In this document: positions 23,651 to 39,336 of the stretch, piece by piece
How the letters are laid out: each line of letters starts with the position of its first letter
Position numbering within the stretch: position 1 is the stretch's first letter
NCBI GenBank assembly: GCA_015501055.1
Contig: JADNYV010000103.1
Location: 61,468 to 125,467 of the forward strand
DNA: 64,000 nucleotides
Direction: 5' to 3'
From: Mucidula mucida
Lineage: Eukaryota > Basidiomycota > Agaricomycetes > Agaricales > Physalacriaceae
Position numbers and translations under genes: made by a program
The notes under the pieces: generated by a model
Databases searched by the model: none
Seen by the model: the letters and a program-made list of their open reading frames with translations, nothing else
Told to the model about the DNA's origin: nothing

Positions 23651-25638
23651 TTATGATTCATCCGCGATAACTCGTATTTTTGCTCCTGCTCTGACGGTTT
23701 CCTGTCTCAACAGCGATAACTCGTCAATCAGAGCGGGGAGGAACGTTCCCCGTCCTTGAACGTCGTGCCTTCCTGCCGCCACCTCAGCTGCAATAGTTAG
23801 CACCAGAACACTACGACACATGTCAGGAAAGTAGATAGCTGAGAAATGAATTATGAAAATGTACCCAGCTACAGCACCCAAGAGCGTGGTCGGACTGACA
23901 AGAGATGTAGAGCCTGACATTGCCACGGCGCAGTAGGAAGCGATGCAAGAACCCACGATGCATCCCGATCCTGTGATTTTGCTCATCATTTCATGTCCGT
24001 TAGACAGAGCGACGACAGAAGACCCGTCGGATATATAATCCGTGAGACCAGTCAAAACGATCACACAGCCTACGAAGTGCTCAGTTATTGATGGAAAAGG
24101 AAGCATCGAGCTCACGTTCTCGACGGGCCAAGTTCCGGACAAACGACACAGGGTCTTTGAATCCGGGACCAACGCTGTCAACGCCTTTGCTCTCGACTTC
24201 CCTTGATCCAGCAAGTGTCGCAAGCTCTCCAGCATTGCCCTTAATTACACTTGCTTGCCAGCGGTCCATCAATTCTGTTTTTGCGTTAGTGTCAATCAAT
24301 AGTATTAAAAGCCCTTGGAAACACTGACCATGAACGGTTGACCGACGGAAAGCAGAAGCGCCTATGCCAACAGGGTCGAGAACAACCGGTTTACGAAAGG
24401 AATTCGCATAGTATCCCGTCCTTAACATACCAGCCTTCGATTCGGTGGTCAGAGTACCAATGTTGATCAGACATGCACTGCATATTCTCGCGATATCTTC
24501 CGCTTCTTCAGGAGCAGTAGCCATAATAGGACTAGCTCCCAAGGCCAGCGTTATGTTGGCAGATTGCGTGGCGACAACATTATTGGTGATCTGTAAAACA
24601 GATGTGAAGTGTGGCACGTCTTCTTCTTTACATTTTGACACGCACTTGATGAACAAGGGGGTTCGTAGTCTTCATTTTCGCCATAAGTTCTATGACCTTG
24701 TCCGTAATGCTTTCCGCTGTCAACGGTTCATGGACCGCAGACTGGAAGGAGTTGACATCTAGCCTGAAGTTATCTATAATCTCACGGAGTCCCCGGGCTG
24801 ACGCTTGGGGATCGCGAGATGCTGCAATCTCTGAAACAACTGCTACCCCATCCAAAGCTCGTCCAAGGGCCGAAGTAGTTCCGTGAAGCGTTCTGAGCAA
24901 ATTGGTCCGCTTGATACCGCCTGAAGCTTAGTTCAATGCTTATAGACAAGACCTGCATGTTAATCCTACCTATTGCCACTGCTTTGACATCAGTACCTTG
25001 TAGAACATCCAAAATAGCGCCCACTCCTCTTACGCCGACCAAAGGCGAGATCAATGCCTTGGTCTGAGTCCCGAAGACAGCTCCGATCCCAATGTAGTCC
25101 GCACCACTTTGAACGGCGTCTTTGGCTTCCTGAACCGTGTTACAGGAAATACCGATGATGGAATTGGCAGGAAGAAGTCGGCGGGCCGTTCCAATGGGCA
25201 TATCAGTCTGACCAAGATGAACTCCGTGGGCACCGATAGCAAGCGCGATGTCAATCCTGTCGTTTACAAACAGCGGTACTTGAAATTTATCACATAGCTT
25301 CTTCGAAGCCTCCGCGATCTTAAGGAACTAGAGACGGCCGTCAACGGTCAAGCCATGTCGGTAGTACAGCATTAGACATACATACCTCCGACGTTTCCGT
25401 ATCCTTTTCGCGTATCTGCACGACGGTGACACCGCCTAACAAGGCCTGCATTCGATCCTCAAAATGAGATCTTCGATCTAAACAAACGGCGCGTACCATC
25501 TCCAGCGAACTCAAATAGTCCTAGCGACTATTCAAGTGACAACACTGAGAATAGTTCACGCTTACTGACCATTCCATCTGGCAGCATTGTTCGACCAGTC
25601 ACTAGATAGAGTGAATAGTCTGGTGTTATTTTCGACAT
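23651..25638 (-). CDS. THI6: Bifunctional thiamine-phosphate synthase / hydroxyethylthiazole kinase (THI6)
   Basis: Cytosolic thiamine biosynthesis enzyme. The N-terminal ThiE half couples HMP-PP to thiazole phosphate; the C-terminal ThiM half phosphorylates hydroxyethylthiazole. ATG at 25638 reads MSKITPDYSLYLVTGRTMLP. ThiE motifs: VTVVQIREKD, VNDRIDIALAIGAHGVHLGQ, GISCNTVQEAKDAVQSGADY and IGIGAVFGTQTK. ThiM motifs: HQVRVKM..VLQITNNVVATQ, LALGASPIMATAPEEAED, GTLTTESKAGM, KPVVLDPVGIGASAFR, VIKGNAGEL and KITGSGCIVGSCIA (catalytic Cys region). It ends at a TAA at 23651-23653. There are five or so short introns. No TPP riboswitch-like aptamer was noticed in the leader. It lies between SMC6 and SMC3 on the same strand. 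Confidence 0.93.
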
Positions 25639-25721
25639 TTTGTTGCAACCTTGTAGATTGTGGTGGCGGTGGAAGAATAAGGCGGTCTAGCAATAGTTGA
25701 TATCGATCACCTCACTTTTCC

Positions 25722-25733
25722 GGGTTAGGGTTT
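25722..25733. promoter_or_regulatory. Telobox (GGGTTAGGGTTT) upstream of THI6
   Basis: It lies about 85 bp upstream of the THI6 ATG, in the 232-bp gap to the SMC3 stop. It reads AAACCCTAACCC in the direction of THI6. It is the same motif as at 9134, 53121 and 55600. Confidence 0.45.
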
Positions 25734-25851
25734 CTTATTATTCCAGCAGTTCTGCACGACCGAGCACGGCATCAGACTTACTCGTAGTACTACACAACAT
25801 ACATTACAATCAGATAAATAAGCATGAAAGCAACGATAACAATACAGACTA

Positions 25852-30204
<4,353 letters not shown>

Positions 30205-30478
30205 GTCTAATCGCCAGAATCCACGCAGAGTATTGGCTGCGAGAGGTGCCCCGCGGGCTTGCACTGGTCGTGGTGGCGGTCAAGAGGCAAGTTGTGACCA
30301 GACGCGTTCGTGACTGTGGCCGGAGCTGCATACCATATTTGAATTGTTGATCCGGTCCTTCGGCCCCACTGAGAGTTGGAAAGACGCGTCTTTTTTTCGT
30401 CATCCACCACAGCGTCGCCTACCACAACCTCGCCAAGCTCTCCTCAATTTTTTCCATTTTCTTACTTATTCCTTTGCC
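30205..30478. promoter_or_regulatory. Divergent promoter SMC3 / caprin-like gene with two MCB boxes
   Basis: A 274-bp gap between two start codons. ACGCGT occurs at 30302-30307 and 30384-30389. ACGCGT is the Mlu I cell-cycle box bound by MBF in fungi, which drives G1/S genes including cohesin subunits in yeasts. Use by SMC3 is inferred. Confidence 0.5.
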
Positions 30479-32272
30479 ATGGCCGAAGTCACCACGCAGC
30501 GTATTGTGCCCGGTGCACCCCCACCAGTGCCCCTCACAAAATCCCAGTTGAAAAAGAAACGCAAGACGAAGAAAGCAGACGGTACTGATGACGCTCCTGT
30601 CACCATCCCCGACGCAGCGGCCGCTGCTCTAGTCGAGAAAGCCCCAGACGCCGCTGCTGTCGAAAATGGCACTGTAGCTTCGGAACTTATTGTACAGGAC
30701 GCACCTCCACCGCCAGCCGCACCAGCCTCAGAACCCGATACAAACTCCCTCAAGTTAAGCCCCATCGTAGACCTCGTCACCAAGCGATTGAAGGTTACGA
30801 ATAAAAAGATTGTACGCTTCCTTCCCATACTTTGGCTTGACCTATTGAACCTTGTTGGCACTAGACCAGAATATCCGCCTATGCCTCAGCTGAGCCCGAA
30901 AAGCTCAACGACGACCAAAAGCGCACGTTGAAAACTCTTCCTACTCTTGAAGCCATTGCAAAGGAATTATCCGAGGTTAAGAAGGCTGTCGAGGTACGGG
31001 TTCCCCGCATTAAACGTACAAGTCCTTACCCCACAATAGACCCACGAGGCAGAATTGGCCATTGAACTTCGTCAAAAGCAAGCCGAAATCGACAAAGCTG
31101 CGCAGGCTAAAATTGCTGATGCCGTCGCCTCCTCAGAGGTTTGAAAATATTCTCCATGTTTTTTCTCTGGAGCCTCACATTTCACAGGCAGCTTCAAGAG
31201 ACAAAACCAACGAGATTTTGACTTTCCTCAGGTTCCGCAATCTACTCGCGTCTGGGGAGGTTGATTCCCAAGGTTCGCTCTCACACGTTGTATTCTCACT
31301 CTACGACGTTCTTTTGGGCCCGGACAACGAAACTAAATTCGCTGTGCACGAAGGCCTTAGGTCGGAAGACGGTCAATATGAAGGTGTTAGCTGTACGTCC
31401 ATGTTCAACATAGCTAAATCACTGCTTACCGGGGCAACATAGACTCTCAGGTCTGGCAGTTCATGCACGACTCCTTGAATCCACGGGCCGCCACACCTGT
31501 GCCCACGGAACCAGATTTGGCCCAAGAAGAGACCGCGCCGCCTTCCTCTGTTGAAGAAGATATGCCGGTGTCAGGACAACCTTTGACAACATCCAGCAGC
31601 TTCCATTTTATGCAAGCAAGTGAATTGGAAACCCCCGTCGAAGAACCTACTGAGTGGGTGTCTGTTGATGCACCGCCACAACCGGGACCCCAGGCTCCTT
31701 CGGAGTCGACAACCGCTGTTAACGGACATGTTCATCCAACGGCGGACGAGATTCAATCTCCTGATGCTCAGGTACGTGTTCATCAATTCTGCACCGCACA
31801 ATCCACGAACATGCGGTAGGCTCCCGCCGCCATTGATTGGGCGGATGAAGACGATACTTTGCCATCTCTCAATGAAATACATGCGTCGTTCAATCCTTCT
31901 GGTGCAGCGACACCGGTAGCTGAAGGCAATGGAGACGCGCATACGCCTGTCTCCGCAGAACCACCGATTGAAGATGATGGTTTTGTCCAGGCTAAGAGCG
32001 GACGCGGACGCGGACGCGCTCGTGGTAGCGAGCGTGGTGGGCATGGGGGAGAGCGTGGCGGATTCCATGGTCGTGGTCGCGGTGAAGGCCGCGGTGGCTT
32101 CCGTGGCGAGCGGGGACGTGGCGGCAGCAACTTCCGAGGCGATGGCGAGCGAGGCCGTGGTGGATATCGTCGTGGGGGCGGTGATGGCGAGGGTCGTGGA
32201 CGTGGTGGTCGCGGTGGTCGCGGACGAGGTGGTGATCGTGGTGGTAGGCATTTTATTCCTGAAACTGAATAG
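30479..32272 (+). CDS. Caprin-like RGG-box RNA-binding protein
   Basis: Six exons (30479-30811, 30865-30993, 31040-31138, 31188-31392, 31443-31771, 31820-32272) join in frame to give 515 residues. Order: a basic patch (KSQLKKKRKTKK); a helical region resembling the caprin homology block (VTKRLKVTNKKI, then LNDDQKRTLKTLPTLEAIAK, ELSEVKKAVE); a coiled and helical segment (FLRFRNLLASGEV, VFSLYDVLLG); an acidic linker with two Trp motifs (PTEWVSVDA and AIDWADEDD); and a C-terminal RGG-rich tail from about 32000 (RGRGRARGSERGGHGGERGG and onward). RGG tails bind RNA and are usual substrates of arginine methylation. Caprin acts in stress granules and translation control in animals; the same role here is inference. 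The caprin assignment is moderate; the RGG protein is certain. Confidence 0.8.
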
Positions 32273-32676
32273 CTCTCAGTTCTATCTTTACAGCCCCCCC
32301 TTCGTGAGACGCTGAAAATTATTTGAAGTCCTGTATTGCTCCGTCGTATGTCTTGTTGTATCTATATCTGCACATTCTTTTGATATTTCGCTGTGAAAAT
32401 GCATATTCATTCTGGTGTCATCTCTCTAAGTGTGGTGTGATTGCTACAAAATCACAGCGCTTCATGCGGTCCAGCTAGCAACGAACTAGTAGTAATGATC
32501 TAGCTCTGAACCTAGAATTCGTGTTAAGGAGGTGAGGAAGATTACGATTAAGCGCGCGCCTCTGGCAAACAGGATCACATGTTGCCTTTTTGGGGAATTG
32601 GACGCGCAGGCATCTTGACTAGCAACCACTACCACTTTCTATCACGCTCATTCAATTGCCATTCTTTCATCCCATC
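32273..32676. other. Intergenic, nothing recognised
   Basis: Holds the 3' end of the caprin-like gene and the BTB gene promoter. No reading frame or repeat stands out. Confidence 0.45.
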
Positions 32677-33806
32677 ATGTTTCCAACCGATGATGTCAAC
32701 GACTTCAGCACGAATCAGCACGTTCCTATTCAGCTCGCGCGCTATCCAGGCTTGTCCTTTGACGACGGAAACCTTGCTATCCTCACCGGTCATTACTATT
32801 TCCTCGTTCATCAAGGCCTTTTATCCCGTCACTCGCCTATTCTTGGCTCCTCTATTGAAGCCCTTAGCTCCTCCTGTTCTATCCTTGAAGGTCGCCCTGT
32901 TCTCCGTCTTGACGATGTCTCAGCAGATCAGATGCATTTTTTCCTATGCGCGTTGTATGACGGAGTGTGAGTCTCTCTGGCGTGCTTTCTAGGACTTTTG
33001 TATTCACCATACAGGTCTAGATCCAATATTCCTTACACCAAGTCTGCCTTCGACCAGATAGCCGCGGTGTTACGCCTTACTACCCGCTACGAAGTTACCC
33101 ACATACGTCAAGATCTCATCGACGGACTACTCGCCGACTGGCCCGACAATCTTATAGATTGGGATGCACGCGAAGCGCGCGCAACTGTACTCAATTCTGT
33201 ATACCGCCCGCGAGAGACATTCCCTCATCCTATGTAGGTCATCTTACCGTTCATACTTCGTCTTTCGTCTGACACACCAGCAGCCTCGTTATAAATCTTT
33301 GTTACGACATCTCCGCACCGCAGCTACTACCATCTGCCTTCTATGATCTCTCTCGTTCTGTGTTAAGTGACGTTGTCAGAGATGCTATGCCAGAATGTCT
33401 CTCGGAAGACGCGCTGATGGATTTGTTAAGAGGAAGGGAACATGCGTCTAGATTTCTCTCGACTTTTATTGCGAACCACCTTGAAGGTCGGACACCAGCC
33501 GCGAACTGTATACATCAAAACCAATCACTCGAATCGCGCAAGCGAACCTGTCAAACCGCCTTTGAGGCGATAACCTTCGAGATTCTTCGTGATGCCAACG
33601 GTGTCGTTTGTCAGCGCAGCTCCGACCCTCTCTTCGCCATGATGGACTCTGAAATGATGCAGACAACATACGACAGCCATCGACCCCACTTTCGTCCCTG
33701 CGAAATTTGTAGATCGGAGTTTAGTGCCATAGTTGCTGGTGCTCGAGCTGATTTCTGGAGGAGACTTCCCGAGTGGTTTGGAATTGAGGTATCATCGTGG
33801 TCTTGA
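32677..33806 (+). CDS. BTB/POZ domain protein
   Basis: Three exons, 32677-32966, 33015-33233 and 33281-33806, join in frame to give 344 residues. The N-terminal BTB fold is recognisable: FDDGNLAILTGHYYFLVHQG, LLSRHSPILGSSIEAL, then VLRLDDVSADQMHFFLCALY. It is followed by the helical extension FDQIAAVLRLTTRYEVTHIR, the usual pattern of the large BTB families of agaric fungi. Near the C-terminus a CEIC motif (RPCEICRSEFSAI) with an upstream His could bind zinc, but this is not established. These proteins may serve as adaptors of Cullin-3 ligases; partners are unknown. Confidence 0.82.
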
Positions 33807-34415
33807 TTGTGTCACAGCGTACTTCTTGAATGTCTACCACCATTCTTTCCGGCTACATGCCGCGGTGTATCTTTCTGTCTCGGCGCGACATCAAAACCTG
33901 ATCTTCTCGCTTGCCAAGGTCCGCCATCAAGGTGCTTGAAAGCTGTACTGTCCGACACGTGAAATACATCATCAAGTTTGATAGAGTATCATCAGTCGGT
34001 GTGTACGCATCTGTTCATCTTAATCCGTTTGATTTGCTCCATGTGTCGCGGAATCTACAGCATCTCTGTCCACCGCTAGGAGTACAACTCCCCCGACGTG
34101 GTTGGCCTGTTGCCCTTCTCGCCGTACAGTAAGTGTTTCATGATTTACGCTTCATCTCACTTGCCCAAATTTGCCTGATCAATGACCATGTCATTGAAGA
34201 TCCCAATTATGTTGATCCTGTAACTCGAAGCCCGAGTCGATGTGTAGCACTCGGTGGCCATATCATTTCGCATATAAATATTGGGGTGTCAGTTTGTGTG
34301 TCTCAAATTTCCTTCCTGGCATCACTGGTATTTTGTCAGCTTAATCTCATGCTTACCTGCCCACTCGGCTCCGCTATATAACTACTCACTTTTTAAACCA
34401 GTCGCTCTTTGAATT
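33807..34415. other. Intergenic, nothing recognised
   Basis: About 600 bp with only short unsupported frames. It ends in the promoter of the first tandem zinc-finger gene. Confidence 0.45.
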
Positions 34416-35511
34416 ATGTCTCACCGTATTCCTCACGCGAAAGACAACGTCTCTCTTCCTCCGATCTCTCAAATCTTCAGTACGTTATCGTACGCCACGA
34501 TTATCGGTATCCTCACTCACATACTATAGATATACCTCCAGGCCAGAACCAGGATCCTACGTCACAATCCCAGTATACGCAGTATGCTGCCAACGGGGCA
34601 TATGGACTCGCGGGATACATTCCTCAGCCCAACACCCAGGCAAGTGCTTCGTCTACATATTGACATTGCAACTCACATATTCCGTTCTGTGTATAGAATC
34701 GCAGATACGCCTCCGCTCAACCCCCCGAGCAACCCCAGCCATACACAGGCTTACATCCAGGCTCATCCGCATTCTACGATCCAGGCTTGAATCCGAATCG
34801 ATCATCATCTAACTCTGCGCCATGCTATGGGACTTCCTATGGATACCCTAACCACGATGAAACACCGAACCCGACGTATTACAATACTAATTCATACGCC
34901 GCCCAGTCCTCGGATTTCCATAGCTTTAGTCCGCCGCCTTTCACGCCGTCGCGTACGAAGACACATTTCATGGCGCCGAACGGGCATCAAGGTGATGTAC
35001 GCCAGTCTTCAGGCATGCCAGCCTTCCCTGCTTCGGGATACCCCCAGGCCAGGATTAACGAACAGAGTCACGCTTTACGCGGTGATATGCCCGGTCATAC
35101 GTACGGAGAGGGCATGATACCAAACAGAATGGGTGGATCTCGGGAGTCCGAGCTATACTCAGACGACACGTCTAGTAAGACTCGATATGAATGTACATAT
35201 TGTGGCAAGGGCTTCAGCCGGCCCAGCGCCCTCAAGGTAAGCAACCTCCTCTGACACTCAATACGTGTATTTGCTTACCATGGTTCCTCGCTCTTAGATT
35301 CACGTTATTTCTCATACAGGAGACAAAGGTAAGGGTTGGGGGTGATAATGATTTTCCAGTGCAATGTTCATCGCCCAATTTAGATTTCGTCTGTCCAGAA
35401 GAGACATGTCGACGAAAATTCGGTATTCGCAGTAACATGCTGCGACACATACGTCTCGTGCACCAGAATATGCAGGCGCCGAGTGAGCACTCCTACGATG
35501 GGGCGGATTAA
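34416..35511 (+). CDS. C2H2 zinc-finger protein, tandem copy A
   Basis: Five exons, 34416-34479, 34530-34639, 34697-35236, 35298-35328 and 35384-35511, join in frame to give 290 residues. The second intron (34640-34696) is GC-AG with a perfect CAG/GCAAGT donor. The N-terminal 200 residues are Tyr/Pro/Asn/Gln-rich and disordered. Two C-terminal fingers read CTYCGKGFSRPSALKIHVIS (H..H completed by SHTGDK) and CPEETCRRKFGIRSNMLRHI with RLVHQ. The linker is HTGDKDF, a variant of TGEKP. The fingers match those of copy B 1 kb downstream, including the intron placed just after the first finger. It is presumably a DNA-binding regulator; targets are unknown. Confidence 0.85.
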
Positions 35512-36524
35512 TGCCTCATGATGTTGAACGACCCGGGATCTGATCACGAAAAGAGCTACTCCAGCTGAATCAGGACCTGTAGTCCATATTACCCATTCCA
35601 GCGTTCTATAATACTATCTTCCTCTAAATTAATCGATTACCTATACCATACAGCCTATACAGGAATAATAATACCAAGTGCTTATACATGATACTGTGGA
35701 GCGCTCTACATGTTAGAGGAGGACGAGAGTAGTCGCATCTCTCCACTAGATCCGTTTACGGTAATTGAGGACCAAGGCGGATCCACAGTTGAACTCGCAC
35801 TCGGTCATATGTTTCAGAAGCAGAGCTGTCAAGCTAGGACAGACGGACTCAGGTCTTCCTATTTGCCTAACCAACAATGAACCACATCATTGCTGCTGCT
35901 AAGCTCTGCGAGACACGACGTCTACGCGTAAAATCACCAAGTCCGATCGTGTTTGATCTGCGGGGTTCGGAACTCTGTTCGCCCATTGAATTTTGACAGG
36001 TACAGTCATCTGATTGAAACCCCTTCCGTGGTATTGATGAGAGCACCGCATACCTATGACCGGGATATACAACTCTCAGTATCGAGCAACGGTCGTCTTG
36101 ACCTTGGTACAACTACTGCAGAACGGAGAAGGAACATAGCAGTTAGCCGGAGTTATCCGCGTGTGGGCCACGTGTTGATGGCCTAAATGTGGCGCCTGCT
36201 GACGTTTTACCGTTCATCCCTAGCTCTCCGTGATGTAAGTATATGTTTTCTCTCTGTCATGAACACTCAATCACAGCAGCCGCCGAGTCAGATTACCGGC
36301 TCAGATTGTCTGAGCTGTAGTCGGTCGACGATGCGGAAACGATGCCAACGTCCTGATTTTAATACTGCGTGGGGCAATGTCCTGGGCCCTCCCGTTGTTT
36401 CATTCGTTCAAGTTCGCTTTCATCTAGCCAGTTACTCAGGCTGTGCTGTTGAACTAGCCTATATGAGCCCTGATGTTTGCCGATATGCTTCGTCGTTCTC
36501 CCAGCCACTCCTCCCTCCTCAACG
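35512..36524. other. Intergenic between the two zinc-finger paralogues
   Basis: About 1 kb. Several short frames (for example 36187-36588) overlap the start of copy B in another frame and have no independent support. No third finger copy is seen. Confidence 0.45.
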
Positions 36525-37474
36525 ATGTACAACGATCGTCCCCGACATGACAAAAGGCATCCCTCAGATCACGGAGACCAAAATGTAGTCCTTCCCTCTA
36601 TTGGAAGAATATTCGGTAGGTGAAATTCTTGGTGTTTCTTCGCTCGGCTTACAAATACGACGAATATCTAGATCAATCTCAGCAACCCAGACCATCTCGC
36701 CATGGAGAACTCACTCTTCCGCCTTTGATGGATGCGCACGGACATCGGAGTTCTCAATCCACTCATGCTTCTCAAATGACTTCGCAGGTAATTAGATTCC
36801 ACGTCAACAATGCATGTTTGTCTAACAGGCTTCTGTAGCACAGCTATCCTTCGAGATCTGCAATCCAGGACTATTATTTACCAGCGCAGCCACTCAGGCC
36901 CGACGCAGCGGGAATGTACGCCCGACCTCCATCGCATGAGCCGCGAGGAATGGGGTATCCTCAGCACTATCAGGGTGGTTCGCACTACGCCCAGCCTCAG
37001 CAAGGAGGTGGTCCTATGGCACCAATGTCGCGAGGGCCTCACGACTCTCATGCTTATCCTCCAAGTCAGGACCAAAGATACAATATACCCTATTCAGATC
37101 ATCGACCTTCCTCATCTGATGTATACGGACATCGTACACCAAGCCCTACGCAGCATCGCAACGCGCCCTATCATGCCGCAGCGCTGACACGATCTTCTTC
37201 GTCCAGCGGTCCTTCTCGCCACGAGTGCCCAGTCTGTGGCAAGAAGTTCAGCCGTCCAAGCGGCCTGAAGATACATGTCACGACGCACACTGGCGAAAAG
37301 CGTACGGCGACGTCACTATTATAAAAGGACTTCAATACTGACTTTCTTACAGCATACATTTGCCCTGAAGAAGGCTGTGGGCGCGCATTTAGTGTACAGA
37401 GCAACATGCGACGCCACGTTCGAATCGTTCATCATGGTGCCTCTGAAGATTATGAATCAGGCGACGAAGCCTGA
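36525..37474 (+). CDS. C2H2 zinc-finger protein, tandem copy B
   Basis: Four exons, 36525-36615, 36672-36787, 36839-37301 and 37353-37474, join in frame to give 263 residues. Start: MYNDRPRHDKRHPSDHGDQN, then VVLPSIGRIF, which parallels copy A's SLPPISQIF at the same place before intron 1. The middle is Tyr/Pro/Gln/His-rich. Fingers: CPVCGKKFSRPSGLKIHVTT with HTGEKPY linker, then CPEEGCGRAFSVQSNMRRHV with RIVHH. An intron falls at the same position after finger 1 as in copy A. The tail is short and acidic (GASEDYESGDEA). It is a tandem duplicate of copy A with conserved fingers and diverged N-terminus. Confidence 0.85.
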
Positions 37475-37955
37475 GCTATCTCTCTGCGACTGCTACTTCT
37501 TTTCAACCGTTAGCCACTTATAATCATCTATTTATCACTAGACGTTCTGTTTACGACATGACCTCCCAGCTATAGCCTACATATTTATTGTACGAGTATG
37601 TTCGGTAACTTACACTTTGCTTTCATCAAAAGTAGACGCGTCCTTTGAACGCCATACTTATCCATAATTCTTTGGCTCCCGACAAATTTGTCATACCCGA
37701 ACGGTTCTTCCAGATTTGGAAAATCATTCACCTTATGGGGTTCGAGTTTCTCCCGACACATGGATTTGTCCGATCTGTACTTGCTGCGCCGCCAACATGA
37801 AGCACTGCCTCAGCTTTAAAAAAAGTATGTGTCCGTTCGGGCGCAACTTCGCATTGCCAGGCGCAGTTTACATAAATAAGGCTTCCTTGGACGCCAACTT
37901 CCATTCCAAGCTTCCTCTCACTTTTCTCTAAACGTTTTCGATCCCTCGCTCCGAA
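37475..37955. other. Intergenic, nothing recognised
   Basis: Contains the 3' end of zinc-finger copy B and the promoter of the Ser/Thr-rich membrane protein. No conserved element was noticed. Confidence 0.45.
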
Positions 37956-39211
37956 ATGGTGCGACAATGCTGTCTTTTATCCCTGGCTCTTCTGCCTTGT
38001 TGTGCTCTGGGTCTTGCTATTGAGTAAGTAGAAGCTGTTCTGAATGGTCATTGTGTACTGACACATCAATGATTGCAGCTTCAAATCAAGCAGCCGCGAA
38101 CAGTATCCCATCGACTCCCCTATGCCGCCGTCAGAGCCTTTGTGAGCTAGTGACTCTGGATATCGAGCGTTCAACTCTGATTAATCAACGTTTAACTCTC
38201 AGATATCTGAAATCTTTGACGAAATCTACTTCTGAGATCGAACTAAGTCCGGTGATGCGTTTAGGGTAAGTACTTCACAGGCTCAACTGAGGTGTCAGCT
38301 CACGTAGGAACCACTAGAATCCGGCAAGCAACTACATCTGTCACATCCACTACTTCTTCAACTACTTCTGTTACTTCTGCATCCACGGGGACTACCTCCT
38401 CATCATCGTCGGCCTCCAGTAGCAGCTCGAGTTCGGTATCTGCATCGGGATCGACGAGTACTTCAAATGGCTCAAGTACTGTTGCCAGTAGTACCTCGTC
38501 ATCGAGCACAAGCAGCAGTGCGACATCCTCCAGCGCGAGCCCCTCAGCTACGCAGTCTGGAACCACCATGTCTTCCAGTTCATCCATCGGCGTTGGAGGT
38601 ATAATTGGAATTGTCATTGGCATTCGTAAGTGCTCTGAGTAGACATGATAGCCCGGATACTGAAAGCATCAGTAGTTGTCGGGTGCTCTTTACTATCCAT
38701 GCTCTTCACGGCCGCCCGTAAGAAGCGTCACGCCGCCCGTAAACGGCCGAGAGCCTCCCTTTACGATCCAAAGGCATTCACTGCCCCAAAGTCTGCGGGA
38801 GGACATCGTGCAAACGACAGCACAACGTTCACGCCCCTTCTAAATCTCAATCAACCATCCGATGAGCCTGAAGCAAGCCCGGCTTCAGGGTCGTCGCGGC
38901 GTACGTCGAGAGAGGAACACATTGAGGGAGACCAGACCGAAGAGCGACACTCTGCGCCAGTGCGCCAGTCATCAGAACCTTCTTGGCTCGGTCATGATTC
39001 ATTCCCTTCCCCGTATGACGAAAGTCACGAGTTACAGTCACCAACGCCAATATATTCCCCAGCGCCGCATCTTGGGTATGCACCGCTGGATGTTGCCCAC
39101 TCGGAATTCTCCGAGGAGACCATCCGGAGCGCCCTTAGTAGCCGCGCTCAGTCGGAGGCGGGATATCATATACCACATTCATCGCCCACTCCACCCACCG
39201 GGACGACGTGA
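37956..39211 (+). CDS. Ser/Thr-rich type I membrane protein (Mid2/WSC-like layout)
   Basis: It starts with a signal peptide (MVRQCCLLSLALLPCCALGL), cut by an intron after 38023. A short region of uncertain splicing follows (38079-38307). Then comes a long Ser/Thr stretch (from TTSVTSTTSSTTSVTSASTG to about SSASPSATQSG), likely heavily O-glycosylated. Next is a transmembrane helix (IGVGGIIGIVIGILVVGCSL) split by an intron ending near 38687, then a basic stop-transfer (ARKKRHAARKRPR) and a long cytosolic Ser/Pro-rich tail ending PPTGTT. This is the architecture of fungal cell-wall sensors and related proteins, but I see no WSC cysteine domain, so the function is unknown. Middle exon borders are not reliable: the most obvious acceptor at 38307 puts the joined frame out. 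Confidence 0.65.
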
Positions 39212-39336
39212 ACCAAGTTATCTCTTGCATGGACCACTTCAAATCTTCTAAAATCTGAAACGGACACTGTACCCATTTAAACATTCCTTTATTACGCATA
39301 TGCACAGTAACGTTATAATACGAGCGAGCATCAGTA

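Noticed and set aside
31571..32251. 226-codon antisense ORF rich in Thr/Ala
   Set aside because: It is the antisense shadow of the RGG-coding repeats of the caprin-like gene.
38300..38623. Antisense acidic ORF opposite the Ser/Thr-rich segment
   Set aside because: Arises from serine and threonine codon repeats on the plus strand; no homology.
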